64,000 nt of DNA. It comes from Methanothrix harundinacea. GTDB lineage: Archaea > Halobacteriota > Methanosarcinia > Methanotrichales > Methanotrichaceae. The position numbers were made by a program, and so were the translations under genes. The notes under the pieces were generated by a model that worked only from the letters and a program-made list of their open reading frames with translations, ran no database searches and was not told the origin of the DNA. Within the stretch, counting starts at the first letter, position 1. Each line of letters starts with the position of its first letter. The stretch lies in NCBI GenBank assembly GCA_002506535.1, contig DAXT01000018.1, forward strand, positions 1-64,000, given 5' to 3'. Shown here piece after piece: positions 16,758 through 25,171 of this stretch.

Positions 16758-17231
16758 TCATCTCATGATCTCATAATAGTCCTTGTGAGGGTTGATCAGG
16801 AGCCCCTCGGCGATCTCCTCCGCCGTCCTCTCGGGCTCCTCGGCCCGAAGGGAGAGCTTCCAGATAGAAGACCTCTCTACGGACCTCACCATATCGAAGC
16901 CGAGCCGGTTTCGAAGCCGGTTCTGGGCGGAGATCGCCTCTGCGTCCTCGATCCGTAGCCCCACCTTCACCGGGACGTAACCGTCTTCAAAGTCGATGGA
17001 GTCGACGGTCGCCTTGTAGCTCTCCTTGTTCTCGTTCACCAGCTCCCGGGCGAGCCTCCTCGCCAGGTCTGCGGGATCTGCAACGGAGTCGTCGACATCG
17101 ATGGACCAGAGCCTCTCTTTGCCCAGTTCCGCCAGGACCGCCCCGTACCCCATCCTCCGGCGGAGGGTGTTCTTGACGGTGGCCGCCTCTGCGTCCGGGA
17201 TCTTCAGAGAGACCCGCAAGTTGATCTTCAT
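16758..17231 (-). CDS. purS: Phosphoribosylformylglycinamidine synthase PurS, tandem-duplicated
   Basis: PurS is the small subunit that joins PurL and PurQ in the FGAM synthase complex of purine synthesis. It is normally about 80-85 residues; this one has 157 and contains two PurS-like halves. Residues 1-78 begin INLRVSLKIPDAEAATVKN, and residues 80-157 begin VPVKVGLRIEDAEAISAQN; both carry an R-R/N-R-x-G-Y/F turn, a W-x-I/L-x-V strand and an A-E-x-x-A end. Only the second half keeps the typical NP-x-x-x-Y-Y-E-I ending. The start codon overlaps the purQ stop (ATGA). A single chain may therefore replace the PurS dimer. Confidence 0.85.
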   Translation of the reverse strand: MKINLRVSLKIPDAEAATVKNTLRRRMGYGAVLAELGKERLWSIDVDDSVADPADLARRLARELVNENKESYKATVDSIDFEDGYVPVKVGLRIEDAEAISAQNRLRNRLGFDMVRSVERSSIWKLSLRAEEPERTAEEIAEGLLINPHKDYYEIMR

Positions 17232-18028
17232 CTCATCACCTCGATATACCGCTTCATCGACTCGAATATCCTCCTTCCAGGCCCCGGGGCCGTCATATCG
17301 CCTGCGCTTTTCGCCGAATCCGTCGGCGGGAGCTGCCAGGCGAAGGAAGACCTCTCCGGGTGAGGCATCAACCCCAGGACGTTCCCCTCGGGGTTACAGA
17401 TCCCCGCTATATTCTCTCGGCTGCCGTTGACGTTCACCGGAAACTCCCTCTCCACGTTGCCGCCCTCGTCGCAGTACCGAAATACGATCTGGTCCTCCTC
17501 GTTCAGCCTCTCCATCAGATCCTCGTCGGCGGTGACGAGGTTACCCTCGGCGTGGGCGAGGGGCATCGAGACGAGATCTCCTTTATCCAGGATGAAGCTC
17601 CCGCTGCACCTCCTCGCCGGGGTCTCGCAGCGGAGGGTCGTCCAGGCGCAGTAGAATCCGCGCCTCACGATCTCCCCCTTCGAGACCATGACGTTCGAAG
17701 CTAGGGCGACGTCGACGCCGCCTAGGCCCGGGAGGAGCCCCGACTCCGTAAGGATTTGAAAGCCGTTACAGATCCCGATGATCGGCTTTCCCCTTTCCGC
17801 CTCCTCCCGGAGGGCATCCATCACCGGCTCCTTGGAGGCTATCGCCCCCGCCCGGAGCCTGTCCTGGTAAGAGAAGCCGCCGGGGATTATGTACCCGTCA
17901 AATTCCGTCAGCTCCTCAGCCGGCCGGTTCCACCGAAATATCTCGCCGGCGAGGCCGGCGCTACGAGCCGCCACCAGGGTCTCGTGTTCGCAGTTCGTCC
18001 CCGGAAACTGGATTACAGCTACCTTCAT
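17228..18028 (-). CDS. purQ: Phosphoribosylformylglycinamidine synthase, glutaminase subunit PurQ
   Basis: A 266-residue class I glutamine amidotransferase that supplies ammonia to PurL. It begins KVAVIQFPGTNCEHET as in PurQ, has the nucleophile elbow GICNGFQ (Cys about residue 87), and ends with the His-Pro-Glu of the catalytic triad (MPHPERSS). Length is typical for the archaeal/Bacillus-type separate subunit. The ATG overlaps the purL stop by four bases and its own stop overlaps the purS start, so translation of the three is coupled. Confidence 0.96.
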   Translation of the reverse strand: MKVAVIQFPGTNCEHETLVAARSAGLAGEIFRWNRPAEELTEFDGYIIPGGFSYQDRLRAGAIASKEPVMDALREEAERGKPIIGICNGFQILTESGLLPGLGGVDVALASNVMVSKGEIVRRGFYCAWTTLRCETPARRCSGSFILDKGDLVSMPLAHAEGNLVTADEDLMERLNEEDQIVFRYCDEGGNVEREFPVNVNGSRENIAGICNPEGNVLGLMPHPERSSFAWQLPPTDSAKSAGDMTAPGPGRRIFESMKRYIEVMR

Positions 18029-20346
18029 CTCATCGCCTCCGATAGGCCTGCGGTCCAGGCCTTCTTCGCCGCCGAGAGGTCCATCCGAACCACCGTGTTC
18101 CCTTTATGGTTCATAAAAAGCTCCGGGGAACTGGTCACATTCCCCAGCTTCATGATATCGAGGCCATAGCCTTTCAGAAGAGTTTCTAGCTCCTCTTCGG
18201 CCCCCTCCCGGCACTCCAGGAGGAAGCCGGAGGACTCGCTGAATATCAGCCGGTCGGCGGATAGATCCGAGCCGGCGGCGTCGAGGTCGAGCTCCAGGCC
18301 GAGGCCGGCCCGTCCGGCCAGGGCCATCTCGGCGGCCGTCGCTCCAAGGCCGCCGTTGGATATGTCGTGGGCGGCGACGACGAGCTTTTCGGCGATGGAG
18401 TCGATGACGGCGTAGATCATATTCCTCTCCAGCTCGAACCTGACGATGGGGACGTTCTTGCCCGTGACGCCGTGGACCGTCCGATAGTACTCCGAGCCGC
18501 CGAGCTCGTCGAACCGGGGACCTATGAGGTAGACGGAGTCGCCGGCCTTCTTCAGCTCCATGGTGACGGCATCCCTGACGTCGTCGATGAGGCCGACGCA
18601 GGCGATTATCGGGGATGGGTCCACCGCACCGTCGGGAGACTCGTTGTAGAAGCTGACGTTCCCGGAGACGATGGGGACGGGGGTATCCTCGTACCCCTTC
18701 AGCCAGAGGGCTTTGGCGGCGTCGGCGAGACCCCTGACGCATTCCCTGAACTCCCAGAAGGCCTCCGGCTTCTCGGGGTTTCCGAAGTTGAGGCAGTCGG
18801 TGAGGGTGGCGGGGTACGCCCCGATGGCGGCGACGTTCCTCATAGCCTCGGCGACGGCCGTCGCCCCTGCCCAGTAGGGGCTGATCCTGCCGTAGAAGGG
18901 GTTTGCGTCGACGGAGAGGGCGATGCCGAACTTCTCGCCCCGGACCGGGGCTATGAGGCCGGCGTCTGCCTCTCCGGGCCTGATGACGGTGTTGCCCTGG
19001 ACCTCGGTGTCGTAATAGCGATAGATATGCTCCCTCGAAGAGACGTTCGGCGAGGCCAGAACCTTTAGAAGGACTTCGCTGAGGTCTTCGGGGGCTGCTA
19101 TCTCCGGCTCTTCGAGGTCTATGACCCGGGGCCTCTCCTCCCTCTCGTAGCGGATCCCCCGGGTGAGGTGCTCGATGGAGATGTCGCAGGTCACTATCCC
19201 CCGGTACCGGGTGATGTACCTGCCGTCTGTTGTCACCTTTCCGACGACGGAGGCCCTCGCCCCCTCGTAGACGTTGGGAAGGTCCCAGTCCTCGTTGTAT
19301 ATCTTCAGCGCCCGGGGGGTCAGCTCCGGAGGACAGATGAGCATGAACCTCTCCTGGGTCTCGGCGCAGGCGACGACCTCGGGGGGGAGGTCCTCGCTCG
19401 CCTTGTGGAGGAGGTCGAGGTCGAGGTCCATCCCGTACCCTGCGCTCGCCCCCATCTCCGAGGAGGCGCAGGTGAACCCGCCGCCCCCCAGATCCTTGAA
19501 CCCGATGACGATCCCCTCATCCCTGGTCAATTTGAAGAGAGCCTCGTTCGCCTTGAAGAGGACGTTCTTGAGGAAGGGGTCGGGGATCTGGATCGCACCC
19601 CTGTTCGCCTCCTCGTCCTCTTCCCGCAGCTCCTCGGAGGCGAAGGTTACGCCACCAAAGCCGCTGGAGTCGGTGGGCTTTCCGACGACGATGACGTCGT
19701 ACCCCTTCTCCCCCGCCCCCGCTGGCGCGCGGCTCTTTATGATCTCCCCCCTCTTTACGACCCCGACGGCGACGACGTTCACCAGGCAGTTGGAGTCGAA
19801 GGAGTCGTCGAAGACGACGTCTCCGGCGATGATGGGTACTCCCAGGGCGTTGCCGTACTGCCAGATGCCGTCGACGACCCCCTCTGCCACCCATCGGACG
19901 TGATTCTTGTCTTCGCCATAGGGGTCGCCGAACCGGAGGGGGTCGGCGGTGGCTACGACCTTGGCGCCCATGCAGTTGACGTCTCTTACGATCCCGCCTA
20001 TCCCGGTGGCGGCGCCTTCGTTGGGCAAAATCTGGGAGGGGTGGTTGTGGCTCTCGTGGGCGATGACGACGCACCACTCGTCGTCGATGGCCACTATCCC
20101 CGCGTCCTCCTCGGGGCCCTGGACGACGTTGGGGCCCTCAGTATGGAGAAACTCGTTCAGGGTGGCGCGGCTGCTCTTGTAGGAGCAGTGCTCGCTCCAC
20201 ATGGTATCGTAGTTGAAGAGCTCCGGGACGGTGGGGTCCCTGCCCAGAGCCTCAGCAACGGAGCGCGCCTCAGAGACCGTGAGGCCGAGGCCGACGCTTC
20301 GAAGGCCTGCCTCCACCTCCCGGTCGTTTAAACCGATTATTCTCAA
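18025..20346 (-). CDS. purL: Phosphoribosylformylglycinamidine synthase PurL
   Basis: The 773-residue synthetase subunit converts FGAR, ATP and ammonia to FGAM in purine synthesis. It is the small-type PurL that works with PurS and PurQ. The motif HESHNHPS near residue 95 carries the catalytic histidine region, TGIGGIVRDV follows, and PGEADAG (about 460) and later glycine-rich loops show the duplicated AIR-synthase-like fold. The start is a TTG at 20346 with GAGGTG upstream. It is the first gene of a purL-purQ-purS-hef run. The divergent neighbour starts at 20503, leaving about 155 bases for two promoters. Confidence 0.96.
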   Translation of the reverse strand: MRIIGLNDREVEAGLRSVGLGLTVSEARSVAEALGRDPTVPELFNYDTMWSEHCSYKSSRATLNEFLHTEGPNVVQGPEEDAGIVAIDDEWCVVIAHESHNHPSQILPNEGAATGIGGIVRDVNCMGAKVVATADPLRFGDPYGEDKNHVRWVAEGVVDGIWQYGNALGVPIIAGDVVFDDSFDSNCLVNVVAVGVVKRGEIIKSRAPAGAGEKGYDVIVVGKPTDSSGFGGVTFASEELREEDEEANRGAIQIPDPFLKNVLFKANEALFKLTRDEGIVIGFKDLGGGGFTCASSEMGASAGYGMDLDLDLLHKASEDLPPEVVACAETQERFMLICPPELTPRALKIYNEDWDLPNVYEGARASVVGKVTTDGRYITRYRGIVTCDISIEHLTRGIRYEREERPRVIDLEEPEIAAPEDLSEVLLKVLASPNVSSREHIYRYYDTEVQGNTVIRPGEADAGLIAPVRGEKFGIALSVDANPFYGRISPYWAGATAVAEAMRNVAAIGAYPATLTDCLNFGNPEKPEAFWEFRECVRGLADAAKALWLKGYEDTPVPIVSGNVSFYNESPDGAVDPSPIIACVGLIDDVRDAVTMELKKAGDSVYLIGPRFDELGGSEYYRTVHGVTGKNVPIVRFELERNMIYAVIDSIAEKLVVAAHDISNGGLGATAAEMALAGRAGLGLELDLDAAGSDLSADRLIFSESSGFLLECREGAEEELETLLKGYGLDIMKLGNVTSSPELFMNHKGNTVVRMDLSAAKKAWTAGLSEAMR

Positions 20347-20502
20347 CGGTGGACACCTCGTATTATGGAGGTAACTATCCCCCTATAGGCCGTTATGTAT
20401 CTATCGATCAGGGGGACGGTCCTCCCGCCCCTCAAAGGCGGGATGGGGATGGGAGGCACGACGACGGCAAAACCTTTAAAACCGGAGAGGATACATCCGA
20501 CC

Positions 20503-20658
20503 ATGGTCATGGTGGTGATCTGCGACGACTCGGAGATCGAGGTCCCCGATGGGGAGAGGTGCGCGATCTGCAACCGTCCCCTCCAGGAGTATGACGAGGT
20601 GACCGGGACGGGGATCCTCGGATACTACCACTGGACCTGCGTGACCCATTTCGATTAG
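20503..20658 (+). CDS. Tiny zinc-ribbon/treble-clef-like protein (51 residues)
   Basis: The short protein has CAICNRPL near residue 20 and HWTCVTHF at the end, giving a C-x2-C...H-x2-C set of ligands suited to one zinc ion. The TATA-like element TTTAAAAC at about 20474-20481 lies some 25 bases before the ATG at 20503, so the message is probably leaderless; a longer reading from 20395 would run through the promoter. Similar small metal-binding proteins are common in methanogens, mostly without known role. It is divergent from purL. Confidence 0.65.
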   Translation: MVMVVICDDSEIEVPDGERCAICNRPLQEYDEVTGTGILGYYHWTCVTHFD

Positions 20659-20879
20659 TGCGGACCGATTCCAAGCGTGCCACCGTTTGATCAAAAACTT
20701 TATCCATTTAAAAAATTACTTTAATAAATATTGCTCCTTAACTTGCGTCAGGTAAGCTGTTTGACTTATTTTCGTATAATGTATCACACCCTCCTCCCTC
20801 GAATATGCAAGAGCTCCAACTGTATAGACATAGCCCAACGGTAAAAGAGTTCTTATAATTGATATGCAATGAGGAGTGT

Positions 20880-21725
20880 ATGAATGAGCCTCAACAAGTT
20901 AATCTTAATATTATCAAAGATATGATCGACAGGCTAGATAGCATAAAATTCTCATATGATGGCGAATGGCGATTTAAAATATATGGAATATATTTAGAAG
21001 CATTTAGCATATTACAAGCATTAGGATTAGAAAATAATAGCATATATATAAATAATCTCAAAGAAGTATCGAATATCAGAGAAGCATTAGGAGCTCGGAA
21101 GGATGTTTTTCGAGCTAAAAAGACGCTTTTGCAGAGTACATTAAGATCTATACAAAGCTTTATCAGAATTCATCCAACGGGAAATATTACCAATCCTGCA
21201 GAAAATAATACTACAATCACAGAAGATATCGTTTCAAACACAAAACGTAAAAATTTAAATCCATCAAATGATATATTTTTAGTCCATGGCCGTGATGCAG
21301 AAATGAAACTTGATGTCGCTCGGACTCTTGAGAAATTGCATCTCACGCCAATCATATTGCATGAGCAGGTAAATGAAGGACGAACCATTATTGAAAAATT
21401 CGAATATTATTCTGACGTAAATTTCGCTGTGGTTCTTCTTTCACCTGATGATATAGGATGCTTGAAATCTGATTTTCCCGATGGATCAAAGCCAAGAGCT
21501 AGACAGAACGTTATTTTTGAACTGGGATTTTTCATAGGCAAGCTCGGAAGAAATCGTGTAGCTGCTCTTTATCGCGGTGAGGGTACTGATATTCCCATTG
21601 ATATTCCATCTGATTACGTTGGAGTCGTGTTTATACACTACGACTCTCAAGGGGGGTGGAAGCTAAAACTTGGAGCCGAACTCGATGCTCGCGAATACGA
21701 CGTAGATATGAATAAATTAAAATAG
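20880..21725 (+). CDS. TIR-like domain protein (CAP12/Pycsar effector type)
   Basis: The 281-residue protein has a helical N-terminal half (about 1-125) and a C-terminal Rossmann-like domain that fits the TIR-like family PF10137 found in CBASS and Pycsar effectors. The domain starts IFLVHGRD, continues with VARTLEKLHLTPIILHE and FAVVLLSPDDIG, and has RQNVIFELGFFIGKLGR, where the glutamate of FELG is the expected NADase residue. Related proteins kill infected cells by destroying NAD+ when a cyclic nucleotide binds. No cyclase gene is nearby, so the trigger is unknown. The gene is very AT-rich against its neighbours. A TATA-like TCTTATAATT at 20851-20860 suggests a leaderless start at 20880; an in-frame TTG at 20859 is possible. 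Confidence 0.8.
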   Translation: MNEPQQVNLNIIKDMIDRLDSIKFSYDGEWRFKIYGIYLEAFSILQALGLENNSIYINNLKEVSNIREALGARKDVFRAKKTLLQSTLRSIQSFIRIHPTGNITNPAENNTTITEDIVSNTKRKNLNPSNDIFLVHGRDAEMKLDVARTLEKLHLTPIILHEQVNEGRTIIEKFEYYSDVNFAVVLLSPDDIGCLKSDFPDGSKPRARQNVIFELGFFIGKLGRNRVAALYRGEGTDIPIDIPSDYVGVVFIHYDSQGGWKLKLGAELDAREYDVDMNKLK

Positions 21726-21830
21726 TAATGATAATGATTGAACAAGATCTCAATACTCGTTTTTAATCATCCGCTCAACATCAATATACTAAGGTGGCTT
21801 CGGTCCTAGATCCCAGCTCGGCATATATGA

Positions 21831-22136
21831 TCAATTTATACCCTTCATTTCATAATTCATTTTTATAGCAAAGCAGGTATTGTTTATGTGAGATGCAGAA
21901 AGACCTTGATCTATCAAAAATTCTCTAAACTCATCAGCCTTAGAGGTATGAGGCTCTATTGAGTGCGCGAATTCTAGAAATTTGCCTACCCTACCCATGT
22001 AAAGACCGATAGTCTCGTAACGAAGACCTTGGTTGTTTAGGAAACGCTTATAAGCGTTCAGAGCTAAGCCGGTTTTTGGCTCATGCAGTGGTTTAGTATG
22101 CCAGTTGGTCTTTACCTTACTCATAAGGTCATCCAC
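21831..22136 (-). pseudogene. Truncated tyrosine recombinase (N-terminal DNA-binding part only)
   Basis: The 101 residues match the start of archaeal phage-type integrases: an N-terminal arm, then the SAM-like core-binding domain (AYKRFLNNQGLRYETIGLYMGRVGKFLEFA ... LSASHINNTCFAIKMNYEMKG, split here). Complete enzymes continue for about 200 more residues with the R-H-R-Y catalytic domain. Here a TGA stops the frame and only about 105 bases remain before the neighbouring gene, so the catalytic domain is absent. It lies 73 bases from tRNA-Leu, the type of site integrases use. I read it as the remnant of an integrated element; a stand-alone DNA-binding protein is the alternative. Confidence 0.65.
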
Positions 22137-22209
22137 CCATCTGATAGATTCATTCTATCATCATGAGGTTGGCATACATCATTGCAAATGGTCTACCGAT
22201 AGTGTTTGA

Positions 22210-22294
22210 GCGGGGGTAACCAAGCCAGGCCAACGGTGATAGACTCAAGATCTATTCTCGCAGGAGTTCAAGGGTTCGAATCCCTTCCCCCGCA
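22210..22294 (+). tRNA. tRNA-Leu (anticodon CAA)
   Basis: The 85-base gene folds as a class II tRNA. The acceptor stem GCGGGGG pairs with CCCCCGC, and A at 22294 is the discriminator. The anticodon stem ATAGA/TCTAT encloses the loop CTCAAGA, giving anticodon CAA for leucine UUG. A long variable arm (CTC...GAG) and the T arm AAGGG-TTCGAAT-CCCTT are present. CCA is not encoded and there is no intron. It sits at the edge of the AT-rich islet with the TIR-like gene and integrase remnant. Confidence 0.93.
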
Positions 22295-22357
22295 CTGATT
22301 TACTTCTAACAGCAGATAGTGAGATCATTATAAACCTCCGCCGGATGGGCTCGAAGT

Positions 22358-22370
22358 TGTTATATACTCT
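22358..22370 (+). promoter_or_regulatory. TATA-like box upstream of the 2-oxoacid oxidoreductase genes
   Basis: GTTATATACTC is a strong archaeal TATA-like word about 190 bases before the ATG at 22559. If used, the transcript would have a leader of about 165 bases that contains the 40-base tandem repeat and a small in-frame reading frame. Confidence 0.4.
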
Positions 22371-22472
22371 CGAAATGAAATTATATCCTCGGAGTTTGAG
22401 ATAAGGCCGGTCATCTTTGGTTTTCTCTCAGGCGGCGAGGAATGGGAAGACCTCTATGGATATCGGATATCT

Positions 22473-22552
22473 CGATGAAGGTGGGACGTCTCAAGGAATA
22501 TGCAAGGAGGATCGATGAAGGTGGGACGTCTCAAGGAAGATGGGAGGAGGAT
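22473..22552 (+). repeat. 40-base tandem duplication in the leader of the oxidoreductase operon
   Basis: Two adjacent copies (22473-22512, 22513-22552) share CGATGAAGGTGGGACGTCTC and differ at only a few places. Each ends with GGAGGATCGAT, so the second carries the ribosome site for the ATG at 22559 and the first carries a copy of that site placed before another ATG. A 27-codon reading frame runs from the ATG at 22475 to a TAA that directly abuts the real start codon. Confidence 0.75.
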
Positions 22553-22558
22553 CGATAA

Positions 22559-24226
22559 ATGATGGAATGCTCAGTTCTGATAGGCGGTAGGGCCGGCGAT
22601 GGGATAACCGAGGCGGGGATGATCATCGCCCGCATCATCAACAAGCTCGGATACTGCCTCTACCAGTACCTCGACTACCCCTCCCTCATCAGGGGAGGCC
22701 ACAACTTCGCCATAGTCAGGGCCGCCGATAAGAAGATCGGCGCCCATCGGGACGGGGTTGACTACCTCCTCGCCCTGAACCAGGAGACGATCGAGCTCCA
22801 CAGCTGGCGGCTGGGGGATGGCTCCGTCGTCATCTACGACTCCGATGAGGTGAAGTCGCCGTTTGAGGGAGGAGTCGGCCTCCCCTTCAAGACGATAGCA
22901 GAGGAGGCGAAGGCCCCAAGGATCGCAAGAAACGTCGGCATCATCGGCGCCTTTGCCGAAGCGGCCGGGATAGCAGAAGAGATCGTAGAAGAGGTCCTCC
23001 GTAAAGAGATCCCAAAGTCCGTCGACGAGAACCTCGCCGTCGCCCGCCGGGGGCGCCAGGGTATTGATGGGCGGGTCGGAAAGCAGGTCAAAAGGAGGTC
23101 GTACCCCTGCTGCCCCGTCATCACAGGAAACGAGCTGATCGGCCTCGGCCTCCTCCGGGGCGGCCTCGACGCCTACGTCTCTTACCCCATGACACCGTCG
23201 TCGGGGATCCTCCACTTCCTGGCGAAGGTCGCCGACGAGTTCTCCATCAAGGTCGTCCATCCCGAGAACGAGATCGCCGTCATCCTGATGGCCGAGGGGT
23301 TCGCCTACGCCGGCAAGAAGGCGGCCGTCGGCACCTCCGGCGGCGGCTTCTGCCTCATGAACGAGGGGATGAGCCTGGCGGGGATGGCGGAGATCCCCCT
23401 CGTCGTCGTAGTATCTCAGAGGCCCGGCCCCAGCACCGGGGTTCCCACCTACACCGCCCAGTCCGACCTCCACTTCGTCATGAACGCCGGCCAGGGCGAG
23501 TTTGCGCACCTGGTCATAGCTCCGGGGGACGCAGAGGAGGCCTTCTGCTGGTCGGCGACGATCATGGCCCTCGCCTGGAAGTACCAGATCCCCGCCATAC
23601 TGCTATCGGACAAGACCCTCAGCGAGACCGCCTACAGCTTCGATATCGATGAGGCGAGAGAGATCCCTGATATCAGACCCACTCTATGGGACGGCACCGG
23701 CAATTACATGAGGTACGCTTCGGGAAAGGACGGGATCTCGCCCCTGGCCTTCCCCCCCCGAAAGGGGGCGACGGTGAAGGCGAACAGCTACGCTCACCTG
23801 GAATCGGGGATCACGACGGAGGATCCCGAGGATATCAAATCCTGCCAGGAGAAGCTCCTGAAGAAGGAGGAGGCTCTGAGGAGAGAGGTGGAGGAATTGC
23901 CCTCCGTGGGGATATACGGCGATGGCGGGTCATCGACAGCCCTCCTCTGCTGGGGATCGAACAAGGGGGTCTGCTCCGAGGTCGGCGGAGAGCTCGGCCT
24001 TCGGGTAGTCCAGCCCCTGGTCTTGAACCCGTTTCCTGTCAACCGTTTCCGGGAGGCTCTCCGGGGGGTCGAAGAGACGATATCCGTCGAGACGAACTCC
24101 ACCGGGCAGCTGGGCCGGCTGATCCGTTATCACGGATTTGAGGCGGACCGTTTCATCTTGAAGTACGATGGGAGGCCTTTCTCCGTCGACGACCTGGAAG
24201 AGAGGCTATCGGAGGCTCTGATATGA
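22559..24226 (+). CDS. 2-Oxoacid:ferredoxin oxidoreductase, fused gamma-alpha subunit (KorA-like)
   Basis: The 555-residue protein joins a gamma domain (about 1-185, starting VLIGGRAGDGITEAG with the conserved G-x-G-G/A-x-G turn) to an alpha domain (from about 195) with YPMTPSS near residue 210, which marks the 2-oxoacid group with gamma-alpha fusions. With its beta partner it oxidises a 2-oxoacid and CoA to acyl-CoA, CO2 and reduced ferredoxin. The exact substrate (2-oxoglutarate, pyruvate or a branched/aryl keto acid) cannot be told from the motif alone. The ribosome site GGAGGATCGATAA lies just upstream. The stop overlaps the beta gene start. A tandem repeat precedes the gene. Confidence 0.9.
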   Translation: MMECSVLIGGRAGDGITEAGMIIARIINKLGYCLYQYLDYPSLIRGGHNFAIVRAADKKIGAHRDGVDYLLALNQETIELHSWRLGDGSVVIYDSDEVKSPFEGGVGLPFKTIAEEAKAPRIARNVGIIGAFAEAAGIAEEIVEEVLRKEIPKSVDENLAVARRGRQGIDGRVGKQVKRRSYPCCPVITGNELIGLGLLRGGLDAYVSYPMTPSSGILHFLAKVADEFSIKVVHPENEIAVILMAEGFAYAGKKAAVGTSGGGFCLMNEGMSLAGMAEIPLVVVVSQRPGPSTGVPTYTAQSDLHFVMNAGQGEFAHLVIAPGDAEEAFCWSATIMALAWKYQIPAILLSDKTLSETAYSFDIDEAREIPDIRPTLWDGTGNYMRYASGKDGISPLAFPPRKGATVKANSYAHLESGITTEDPEDIKSCQEKLLKKEEALRREVEELPSVGIYGDGGSSTALLCWGSNKGVCSEVGGELGLRVVQPLVLNPFPVNRFREALRGVEETISVETNSTGQLGRLIRYHGFEADRFILKYDGRPFSVDDLEERLSEALI

Positions 24227-25077
24227 GACCTAAAGATCTGGCGACCGAGGCGGCGAACACCTGGTGTCCCGGCTGCGGAAACTTCGCCATACTGAACGCC
24301 ATCAAGCCGGTCCTGGCGGTCCTGGACGAGGAGGGGCTCGTTGCAATCGAGACGGTCGTCCTCGTCTCGGGGATAGGCTGCCACGCCAAGATCGCCGACT
24401 ACGTCAACGCCAACAGCTTCTACACCATCCACGGTAGGACTATCCCCGTCGCGACGGGTATAAAGCTTGCAAACCCCGACCTCAACGTAATCTGCTTCGC
24501 CGGTGACGGCGACGCCTACGCCGAGGGGCTCGACCACCTCATCTTCGCCGCGAAGAGGAACGTCGATATAACGGCGATAATCCACGACAACCGGGTATAC
24601 GGCCTCACCACCGGCCAGTACACCCCCACATCTCCTTCGGGGTTTAAGGGGAGGTCGACCCCTTCCGGCCTCGAAGTCCCTCCCATAAACCCCCTGGAGA
24701 TGGTATCTGCGAGCGGCGGAACCTTCATAGCCCGGGGCTACTCCCACGGGATCGATCTCCTCAAGGAGATCTTCAGGAGTGCCATCCTCCACCGGGGGTT
24801 CTCCTTCGTCGACGTCCTCCAGGTCTGTGCCACCTTCTTCAACTTATACGATCATTACAACCAGCGGGTCTACGCCCTGGAGGGTCACGACCCCCTGGAC
24901 CGGGTCAGGGCCGAGGAGAAGATGAGGGAGTGGGACTACGACTCAGACGGCCCGATACCCCTGGGCGTCTTTTACAAGAAGGATGCTCCAACCTTTGGAG
25001 ATAACTTTGAGGAGCAGAACCCAAGAAAGATCGACATCGAAGATGCTATAAACAAGACGCTGGAAAGATACATCTGA
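24223..25077 (+). CDS. 2-Oxoacid:ferredoxin oxidoreductase, beta subunit (KorB-like)
   Basis: The 284-residue thiamine diphosphate-binding subunit has WCPGCGN near residue 15 (iron-sulfur cysteines and substrate loop), GIGCHAKI, and the TPP/Mg motif GDGDAYAEG followed about 30 residues later by NRVYGLTTGQYTPTS. Its start overlaps the alpha subunit stop (ATGA), so the two are made together. The length is usual for KorB/VorB-type subunits. No delta ferredoxin subunit gene is adjacent. Confidence 0.93.
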   Translation: MRPKDLATEAANTWCPGCGNFAILNAIKPVLAVLDEEGLVAIETVVLVSGIGCHAKIADYVNANSFYTIHGRTIPVATGIKLANPDLNVICFAGDGDAYAEGLDHLIFAAKRNVDITAIIHDNRVYGLTTGQYTPTSPSGFKGRSTPSGLEVPPINPLEMVSASGGTFIARGYSHGIDLLKEIFRSAILHRGFSFVDVLQVCATFFNLYDHYNQRVYALEGHDPLDRVRAEEKMREWDYDSDGPIPLGVFYKKDAPTFGDNFEEQNPRKIDIEDAINKTLERYI

Positions 25078-25171
25078 TGATGATGGATAGTCTCGAAGGT
25101 TGCATCTGATGATGATGATGATGATGATGGATAGGCAGGAAGGATGCATCTGGCGATGATGGATAGTATCC
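25072..25171 (+). repeat. Imperfect triplicate with (GAT)n microsatellite
   Basis: Three related units of GCATCTGATGATGATGGATAG-type sequence follow the korB-like stop. The middle one is expanded to seven consecutive GAT triplets (about 25109-25129). Units are separated by CTCGAAGG- or GCAGGAAGG-like spacers. No gene covers them. Confidence 0.65.

Noticed and set aside
18367..20331. Long plus-strand frames opposite purL (233 and 387 residues)
   Set aside because: They are shadows caused by GC-rich third positions; purL on the other strand has full motif support.
20859..21725. Complete CBASS or Pycsar operon suspected around the TIR-like gene
   Set aside because: No cyclase, ubiquitin-like or other effector gene is beside it; the neighbours are an integrase fragment, a tRNA and housekeeping genes.
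22571..23509. 312-residue minus-strand frame opposite the 2-oxoacid oxidoreductase gene
   Set aside because: Composition is Gly/Asp/Val-rich as expected for a shadow, while the plus-strand gene is well supported.
25072..25171. CRISPR-like array suspected from repeated GATGATGATGG units
   Set aside because: Units are short, imperfect and lack regular unique spacers; it is a microsatellite-type repeat, and no cas genes are present.
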